In this document: positions 57,066-64,000 of the stretch, one piece after another
How positions within the stretch are numbered: the stretch's first letter is position 1
Layout: each line of letters begins with the position of its first letter
Assembly: GCA_903632075.3 (NCBI GenBank)
Contig: CAHIKZ030005201.1
Location: forward strand, 1,268,501-1,332,500
DNA from: Acanthosepion pharaonis
Taxonomy: Eukaryota > Mollusca > Cephalopoda > Sepiida > Sepiidae
Length of the DNA: 64,000 nucleotides
Reading direction: 5' to 3'
Program-made: the position numbers and the translations under genes
Notes under the pieces: model-generated
Told to the model about the DNA's origin: nothing
Database searches by the model: none
What the model saw: the letters and a program-made list of their open reading frames with translations, nothing else

Positions 57066-57142
<77 letters not shown>

Positions 57143-57145
57143 GTA
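56690..57145. repeat. (TA)n and (CA)n microsatellites around a repeat end
   Basis: (TA)n at 56693-56746 and 56877-56931, (CA)n(TA)n at 57069-57141. Between the last two, the minus strand reads CTGATGATCCGGCGTCC... and GGTGAAATAA, ending at the (TA)n. It is a terminal repeat resembling the hairpin module. Confidence 0.85.
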
Positions 57146-57194
57146 TGTATATATATACACAATAATATTCACTCTGTGGAAATCACAAATGCCA

Positions 57195-57600
57195 CTCAGT
57201 TTAGAGGGTTACACAGTAAGAGGCACAGTTTATTGGGGCTATGTGGGAAATGTAATGGTTAACGCTAGATGTGAAAAGGTTAAAATTGTAGTGATTAGGG
57301 AAGCATCCTCTTGGGAGTCGGTTCCACAAAGCAGCGGTTCGTGGGAAGAAGTTGCTCGAGTTGAACTTCACTGGTATCTTTACTGCCTTGTTTGGGGGTG
57401 AAACCGTTTGAAATAAAAATATCACCAATGAAATACGATGGTCCAAATACAATGTGCCTGGCATGGTGGATCTTAGCTGTAAAGGTTAGAATTGGTGGAA
57501 CTAAGGAATGTAGCCCGTTTATACACTTTTCCATGGAAATAGCAATGGAGCAGCGAGAAGCTTGCAATGTTTCGTCTGCGAGAAAGGGCAAAGTACACCC
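57195..57600 (-). pseudogene. LINE C-terminal fragment (minus strand)
   Basis: Minus-strand frames read EKCINGLHSLVPP and, after a shift, FFPRTAALWNRLPRGCFPNHY followed by SSVNHYISHI. This is the SLVP...LWN-LP..CFP...NVN tail of the same LINE class, a different subfamily from 15502. Confidence 0.82.
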
Positions 57601-57689
57601 AGGATGCGATTCTCAAATTGTCATCATTTTATATTTTTATTTTCGCGCATGCGCTTTCTTTGTTTTTGATTTGGTCGACTGCACATTAT

Positions 57690-58235
57690 AGTATAATATA
57701 TATAGGTCAGTTGGGCACTGTCTATGAGAAAAAGAGCACCATGTCGCAATTTGGAAACGGCATGCTGTACTGCTTGGCATTCGCGCCGGTACATCCAGTA
57801 CGAATATTTCAGAGTGTTTGCTTGTCAATATGAGGACAGTGCAAAGGATTCGGAAAGAGTTCCATGTGTCTAATGATGATTACGAATGTACGGTTGCTCG
57901 GAAAACTTACTCTGATCATTCTGATAAGAAAAAAACACCTGAATTTGCTGATGGGACCTCAGACTCAACACGGAGGTCTACATCCAATGCCATTGAGGAG
58001 GTAGTACTACCTGGGTCAAGTGGGTGGCTGCTAGAAGACCCTATGACTGGCAACATGACTCAGCACCCTGCCACACTAGCAAGAGAAGCCAGTCATGGCT
58101 GTCACATCACCCCCCCCTTACATATGTCCACCTAAATCCCCAAAGTGCAATCCTCTTGATTATTATGTGTGGGATGCAGTTGAGCGAGAGACCAACAGTT
58201 AGTCGATTCAGTTATGAAATTTTGTGCGATAATCT
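57690..58235 (+). pseudogene. IS630/mariner-type transposase with internal deletion
   Basis: The plus frame from 57818 gives RTVQRIRKEFHVSNDDY and SDHSDKKKTPEF, a DNA-binding N-terminus, then jumps to IEEVVLP. Other frames continue WQHDSAPCHTSKRSQSWLS (second catalytic Asp block, 58040-58095) and NPLDYYVWDAVERETN (third catalytic residue, 58150-58200). The roughly 150-residue middle with the first catalytic Asp is missing, and the C-terminal part is split over frames. Confidence 0.82.
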
Positions 58236-58465
58236 TAAGTCTTAAGTGTCATTTAAGAGCCGCTAGTGATTTACAAAGGAGGCCACATATGGAGCAAGTG
58301 TGAGGATTGTGAGATAAGATCACTGTTAGTTTGGCTGACCTTTTAGATCTTGCTCTCGCTTCTTGAAGATGATTCAGACAAGCAGATTGAAAATTGCTGA
58401 GTCCACTAAAACACGTTGATCTCCATTCTACCCGCTCCAAGGCTAAGCGCTCAAGGGTGTTATGT
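58236..58465. other. Unassigned
   Basis: The transposase similarity ends near 58205. The following sequence has a short minus frame without a recognised family. Confidence 0.4.
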
Positions 58466-58532
<67 letters not shown>

Positions 58533-58535
58533 CGT
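58466..58535. repeat. (TA)n microsatellite
   Basis: Long (TA)n abutting the end of the hairpin-bearing repeat. Confidence 0.95.
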
Positions 58536-58630
58536 GTAATTTGGTAGCAAATGTTCCTTAAGGCAAATATCAGTACAAGAATTATGTTCCACGCTTTCGA
58601 CTTTTTAAAGTCATCATCAGGGTAGGTAGA
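58531..58630 (-). mobile_element. Repeat end with hairpin module
   Basis: Minus strand: CTGATGA, T, GACTT, loop, AAGTC, GAAAG at about 58590-58620, then 60 bp to the (TA)n. The seven-base core matches the hammerhead CUGANGA and GAAA elements apart from one extra base. No cleavage site or closing outer stem is apparent. Confidence 0.5.
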
Positions 58631-58869
58631 AGCAATTGGTGAGTTTCGTAGAACGAGTGAATGCTGTGATGCTAAACTGCATATCAAAAATATATGTGAC
58701 GTAACGAAGTGTGACGTGTTTTTTTTTTTTGCCACAAATGTATATAAAAATATACACGTTATATTTTGTTTACGTCATAACATTCTTGTTTCGGTAATAC
58801 ATCTGCTAAAATTACAACGATACAGTGGAGATTAGCATGGGCTCAGCGCAAGGATGACATGTAAATTCG

Positions 58870-59340
58870 CGAAGCACTCGATATTTCTGATGTGCCGTTA
58901 GTATATCTGTTAGCCGCTTGGAAAGAAAAGCTGAGTTCGAATTCTGACCGCGTCTATTTTCGCAAAAATATCCTTGGGACACATAAAACAATCCTCTTCA
59001 CCTTCTAGTTTAAAGTTGAAGTGTGTAAAGAACTCTCTTGAGTAGTTTGTAACACCTTATTTATCATCTCTCAGTTGCGTCTCTGTCTTTGGGCAGAGTG
59101 CATTCAAAGGACAGATTCGCAACTGGGGAAAATTATACTGAGAATTGCCCGACCCTAGGGAACAGCTGCCCTCTCATTGCACTAGTGAGAGGGATCTGTG
59201 CACGCACCAAGGCCAGCGCAACCGATGGTTGAGAGGGCTCGAGAAATTTTTGTTCATAGCCTGGGTGTACACGCTCGGGCTCCCCACTTTAAACTAACTT
59301 TGTGTCACAACCTGACCTCATGGGTGTTTGAGTAAATACA
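58870..59340 (+). mobile_element. SINE-like repeat related to family A
   Basis: The head with B box GCTGAGTTCGAATTCTGAC (58928-58946) is followed by AAAATATCCTTGGGACACAT, a diverged form of the family A body. The rest (59040-59330) is a different, more GC-rich tail with GGGAACAGCTGCCCTCTC. Confidence 0.65.
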
Positions 59341-60235
59341 AATCTTTTCTCTTCCCAGTTTAAATAACAAGGCGGACTGCGCTCTCTTATCTTAGGGTGG
59401 GAACTAGTCTAGGTCCAAGTTCAGGTTTGTTTGTTTAACGGCATATCAACACATTATGGGTCATTTAATTCTGAAATTAAATTTTCTTGGGAGCTTTGAA
59501 CTAAAAAAATAAGATATATGTTATTCTGCTTTCACAATTGAATACATGGTAGATGATTCTCAGCTTTTGTGTAGATAAAGGTGTGTATGGACATAAGATA
59601 GGCGATGATATGTTCTTGAAACACAGTTTGATTTCTTTGAGCAGTTATAGGATATTATATGGATTTTGTCTAGCGGCATATCAACACCTCTATGGGTTAT
59701 TTAATGCCGAAATCTAAATATTTTGAACACAATTTTATGGCTTCAACTAAATATATTTTGAACGCAATTGTATGCCTTCAACTACAGATAAAATGTATTG
59801 TTGATCATTTTGCTATAAAATATATTGTTGGTATTTCTACTATAAAATGTATTGTCGGTCATTTTGCACTAAATATACATTGTAGGTAATTTTACTATAA
59901 TAATGCATTTTTATAGTTTCATAGTATTTTGTTTTTGTTTGTGAGTTTCACTATTTGCCCATATTCTACCACCCCGGGTCAAGGTAGAGTTGGTAACAAC
60001 AGCAATTATGAGGTAGCAGTGTAGGACAACGGTGACTTTGAATGAAAAAAGAAAACCTGCCTGAAGAGAAATGATCCGCTGTCATGTTATCTTACCCTAG
60101 TTTTGTAATGCCCATTTGTAGAAGAGACTTTGTGAATCACAGATACAACAATAGTAACGCCTTCGACTAATACTCAGTCAGACGCCGCTAATTCTAGTAT
60201 GTATTATTTTTCCTTTACCCGTCACATGATCTAAG
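59341..60235. repeat. No gene; 27-bp minisatellite and a 232-bp-spaced direct repeat
   Basis: CGGCATATCAACAC occurs at about 59439 and 59671 with similar flanks. At 59786-59900 about four 27-bp units (AAAATGTATTGTTGATCATT type) are arranged in tandem. Confidence 0.65.
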
Positions 60236-60239
60236 TATT

Positions 60240-60375
60240 TCAAGATGAGGTCGACTGTGCTTGTTCTCTGGCGATCCGTGTTCAAACCCAAGTGTTGGCA
60301 GCGGCACTTTATTCCTATATGACACACCACTATTGCAGTGCTCCAATGACCCTATTCAGCTCGTAATGTGACGAA
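60240..60375 (+). mobile_element. tRNA-like SINE fragment
   Basis: B-box-like GTGTTCAAACCCAAG (60279) follows a G/T-rich head. The body GCAGCGGCACTTTATTCC is not shared with families A-C. Confidence 0.5.
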
Positions 60376-61105
60376 ATAATAATAATTCCTCATCGCAGAT
60401 GTTCCTATTTTAACCTAACCACCGATTAATTTTCAGATGCGTAAAAGGAATAAGGTATATTTTCTATTACATTCTATCATTTGTTTTTCTTTTGCTCTCT
60501 CCATAAAGAATTTGAGGCCATCATGATTATTATGTTTTTTTTTCCTTTATTATCTCTTAATATCCCGTCAGCATGTCAGCCTTTCTATAGTTCACTTCCT
60601 TTTCAATATTCTATCTCCCTCTCTACATTCATTGGTTTCACTAGTTTCTTTCCCGTCTACCTTTGCTACACGCCCCCAACCAGTCTCTTTTCCCCCGCTT
60701 CTCTCTAGCTTTGAGTGATTCCTTTTGGCTTAATATTATTTGGTAGGGTTCTCGATCAGAAATCGTAACCGGTTCCAGCTCAGAACGTCCGGAATCGGGT
60801 AGATATTAACATCTGATCTTAGGTACAAGCCGAAACAGTCAGACATACAATCAAGATAATAGTAATAATAATAATAATAATAATGATAATAGTAATGAAT
60901 GTTTTCCTCGGGTACAAATAAAAAGTCATATTAAAATCAAGTAGCAAGAAAGAATAACAATATAAAATAGAATTATCGTTAAGTGACATATCGAAAATCA
61001 AAAGAGAAAAAAGTTTAACCAATTTCCATTCTTCTATCGTAAGAGTTCTGTGAAGTACTGAAAAAATGGGCTCACTGAATAAAATACAGAACACCAAAGA
61101 CAGGA
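60376..61105. other. No gene recognised; (AAT)n at 60857-60885
   Basis: T/C-rich and A-rich blocks; short frames on both strands are composition artefacts. Confidence 0.45.
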
Positions 61106-61114
61106 TGCCGGTTA

Positions 61115-61131
61115 CACACACACACACACAC

Positions 61132-61190
<59 letters not shown>
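61115..61190. repeat. (CA)n(TA)n microsatellite
   Basis: (CA)n from 61115 passes into (TA)n to 61190. Confidence 0.95.
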
Positions 61191-61196
<6 letters not shown>

Positions 61197-61379
61197 AGTC
61201 TTAATCGCGAGGTTATCTACAGTAAATTTGTGCCCTGGGTCTTACATTTCACCATTACTCGCAGATCTTCTAATATCACAGTGTGGAATACTGGAATACA
61301 TAATTACATAAAGTGATGGAAAGAAAAAGAAAAGTCTCTTGATGAATTCGGCTAGATAAAAAAAAAATCTAAAATTCCC

Positions 61380-61500
61380 AGCATTCAAGGATTCCCATCT
61401 ACTAGGGCGGCTAGTCAATCCCAGTCGCAGACGCTTGCTCAGGCACATTTCTGTTTGTTCAACACCCACAGAGGCTACATTTACTTTATACTGCAACTAT
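61380..61500 (-). repeat. Dispersed repeat shared with 21930-22010
   Basis: CTACTAGGGCG, GCTTGCTCAGGCACATTT, GTTTGTTCA, CACCCACAGAG and ACTATGCT are collinear in the two copies. This copy is longer by insertions and abuts (TA)n at 61502-61538. Confidence 0.7.
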
Positions 61501-61501
61501 G

Positions 61502-61538
<37 letters not shown>

Positions 61539-61543
<5 letters not shown>

Positions 61544-61841
61544 TGATTTAAAATATGTTTTTTCCGCTACACAGTTCTAACCATGTTTCAAAAATGGAAG
61601 CTAAAAGCCACGAATTTAATTTTGTAATTAAATTAAAGACATTAATTCCATTTCCTCCTCAAGCGAATTTTGGAGTAACTTTTAAAATTACTGGATTTTA
61701 AAGACACAGCTAAAATCATAATTTATGTTTCCAAGGTTACAGATGAATCCATTTTACGAGACGAGGGGTGTCTGGGTGTTCAATATGTTTATATTTTAAT
61801 GTATCAGTTATTGCTACTCTAAATCTATATACATTCTTTCT

Positions 61842-61916
<75 letters not shown>

Positions 61917-62460
61917 TGTGTATATGTGCGTGCGTGCGTGTGTGTGTGTGTGTTTCATTGAGTAATATAATCATATTGTGTCTCCTTATTTTCATGTTGA
62001 TCCTTTCCAGTTGTCTAATCACTTTCTTGATGCTGAGATGAAAGCCACGAAGGAAGGCGCCGTATTTTTTTAACCCAACTACTTTTGATCTAAGGTCACG
62101 TTCAGGCATAAATTAGAAAGATAAAAATGGTATTGTGACTGTGATAAAATCTGCTTTACGTTGCCATAGTGATTTTTAAAGACAGGCGCGAACGAGGTCT
62201 TTTATAGATATTTTAGAATTTTTAAATTTATCCGATTATAACTGGAAAGGATCAGTATAAAAATAAGTCGGCACAACATGTCTATATTATCCTATGAAAC
62301 TTGTTTGAATGATGATTAACTGCCTAAATATACATATAAATACATATATAATGGTTAAACAGTTGTTGGTCAGATTTGAATTGGACCAGTAAACTGTTGC
62401 ATTAAAAGTGCTCGATACACAATTCAAAAATTGTTCCAACCACAAGTCATGATTCAGAAT
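61539..62460. repeat. No gene; (TA)n(TG)n at 61843-61952
   Basis: The microsatellite has a (TA)n then a (TG)n block with a short interruption. The rest is AT-rich without a recognised feature. Confidence 0.7.
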
Positions 62461-62464
62461 AGAA

Positions 62465-62690
62465 AGCCATCGGAATTGCACCAGACGAGACAGCTATTTG
62501 TGTGAATTAAAGAAAAAGAATAATAAAATCCCTAACATAAGTTGGAGCATATTGAGAAAAGCCAGGCCTTACTGTAGCGGTAGTAATGTCTGCAGGCTTT
62601 GCCAAGCAGAAAAACTAGCAATAATAATGTGTCTAAACTAAAGAAATCTACTAAATGAAAAGTCTGAAGTCATGTCGGGATGAACATACT
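62465..62690 (+). pseudogene. Penelope-like endonuclease C-terminal fragment
   Basis: A plus frame reads YLCELKKKNNKIPNISWSIL, then RKARPYCSGSNVCRLCQAEK and LAIIMC. It corresponds to the end of the GIY-YIG domain plus the C-X2-C-X3-K block, as in the element at 18000-18200 (PCPLCLHEK). The rest of the element is absent. Confidence 0.82.
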
Positions 62691-63260
62691 AAGAAGTATA
62701 TTTTAAGTTTGTACGAACATGGATGAAAGTACGGATAATTTTTTCCGCCCCATCCAATCCAATTTCCTCGCTCATTCTTTACTCCCCCCACTTCTGTTGC
62801 CCTTTCGTTTGTGCGTACATAAATAAACAAATAAAAGCGACCTAAAGAAACCTCAATGGTCGAAAACATCGTAACGTAGTGGTTGAGCTTCTTATTTTTT
62901 AACTAATATTCAGACCTAAAAGTCACACGCTCTGCTTACAGAAGGAGGGCTGGAAGGACGCAGTATATAGAGTCTTTCGAAGTTATCCGCTGCTTTTATC
63001 GAAACCCGTCACCATATCATGAATATTCGGCTGGGATATAAGCATATGTTATAACCTTGCTACGCTGCGTGTCATGATGGGCATTTTTTTACGTTTCATA
63101 CCAAGCAACGTGATAGTGCAACTAAGGATGACGTTAGGATAATGACGGATATTGTATTTAAATGTATGAATATCGTATGTGGCAGGGAAGAGAGTTCCAC
63201 AGTCGAGAAGTGCGAGAAAAGAAGCTGTTCAACAGTAACACAATTAGGTGTCCTTTTATT
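62691..63260. other. No gene; LINE tail scrap at 63150-63235 (minus)
   Basis: GAGTTCCACAGTCGAGAAGTGCGAG matches the LWN block of the LINE tail in reverse (compare 15578-15605). Nothing else recognised. Confidence 0.5.
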
Positions 63261-63261
63261 C

Positions 63262-63552
63262 CGTACTGCTCTCTCCCTCTGTAATAGTTATATCGAATCC
63301 TGCTCTCTGCTTCTATAATAATTATATCGAATCCTGCTCTCTGCTTCTATAATAATTACATAGATTCCTACTCTCTCCCTCTATAATAATTATATAGAAT
63401 CGTGCTCTCTCTCTCTCCCTCTATAATAATTATATAGAATCCTGCTCCCTGTCTCTATAATAATTATATAGATTCCTGCTCTCTCTTCCTCTATAATAAT
63501 GATATAGAATCCTTCTCTCTCTCCCTCTATAATAATTATATAGAATCCTGTT
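63262..63552. repeat. Roughly 40-bp minisatellite, about eight units
   Basis: Units have the form CTCTATAATAATTATATAGA + ATCCTGCTCTCT with variable (CT)n length, spaced about 36-45 bp. Confidence 0.92.
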
Positions 63553-64000
63553 TCCTGCCAATATTGAACCATTAGTTTTTGCCGACTTCATTCAGAGTTT
63601 TATTGGTTTTATCGTTATTAATAAAAACATAAATGTCCTATTTGTGTTCCTTTTGGTTATAGAAAATATATCGATATGCTTCATTACTATAAAGTTATCG
63701 ATTAAAACTCTAAATGATAAGTGTGTAATCCCGGGCAAAAAAAAAGGAGGTTGAAATGCTTAATTTGAAACATTGTATAGGAGTTTAAAAAGTATTCTTT
63801 CAGCATAGAAAAGGATCACATGTTTGAAGGCCTGTATGAAAAGCTGACTACTTATGGTCCAACATGCGAATTTATATATTGGTGTATCGGTATATATTTT
63901 ATCATTCATCATGTTGTACAAATAAGCCCCTAATCTTTCCATTTTCAGTCTGATCATTTTTCTATCGGGTTTCCTATCCACTAGGCACCATTTCATCAAC
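63553..64000. other. No feature recognised
   Basis: AT-rich to the window edge. A 79-codon minus frame (63760-63999) runs off the edge and has no recognised family. Confidence 0.4.

Noticed and set aside
10826..63600. Host exons hidden between repeats
   Set aside because: I looked for open stretches with splice-like borders and recognisable domains outside transposons and found none except the intronless gene at 51209; short exons cannot be excluded by eye.

Overview
The window looks like gene-poor intergenic DNA from a repeat-rich animal genome. I favour a cephalopod mollusc, probably an octopus. That is an inference: the decayed LINE, Penelope, mariner and tRNA-SINE families resemble ones I associate with octopus assemblies, and the DNA is AT-rich with very long (TA)n, (GATA)n, (AAT)n and (TG)n tracts. 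There are no bacterial operons, rRNA genes or CRISPR arrays. I see one convincing host gene. Almost everything else is the debris of mobile elements nested in one another.

Layout. 0-6.3 kb: a 39-bp minisatellite, then a frameshifted Ty3/gypsy element on the minus strand reading gag, protease, RT, RNase H, integrase from high to low coordinate. 7-12.8 kb: tRNA-derived SINEs, a LINE 3' fragment and a 1-kb (GATA)n array with a repeated non-GATA spacer. 14.7-24.3 kb: Helitron-like relics carrying a 93-bp foldback MITE, LINE C-terminal fragments, and a Penelope-like element (PLE) that keeps RT, linker and GIY-YIG endonuclease modules. 25-30.8 kb: more LINE and SINE fragments; one restriction-like-endonuclease (RLE) LINE sits inside an (AAT)n tract. 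32-38 kb: SINEs, a perfect 30-bp-arm palindrome, a mariner fragment, a Helitron with a duplicated 5' end, a LINE tail and a hammerhead-like hairpin. 40-43.5 kb: clustered (TA)n tracts, a 28-bp satellite of about 900 bp, a PLE RT fragment and a Helitron end. 45-50.4 kb: a MITE and a long degenerate RLE LINE, itself split by an LTR-retrotransposon 3' end.

51.1-52.2 kb holds the one intact gene: an intronless 309-aa coiled-coil protein (position 51209 to 52138, plus strand). A perfect CRE palindrome and a TATA box lie just upstream and a poly(A) signal just downstream. Its C-terminal CTPDM motif suggests the C20orf96/DUF4618 family, from memory only. CRE plus TATA with no intron is the architecture of a germline- or testis-expressed retrogene.

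52.2-64 kb returns to microsatellites and fragments: a compound AG-rich/(AAT)n array, an RLE LINE tail, LINE C-termini, an internally deleted IS630/mariner-type transposase, SINEs, a second PLE endonuclease fragment and a roughly 40-bp minisatellite.

Two themes cut across the window. First, fragments of RLE LINEs repeatedly join (AAT)n tracts, and one has the same compound repeat on both sides, as expected of a microsatellite-targeting LINE. Second, a short module of the form CTGANGA, one base, hairpin, GAAA recurs in unrelated repeats, often just before a microsatellite. It resembles a hammerhead ribozyme core with one extra nucleotide. Element boundaries below are estimates by eye unless stated.
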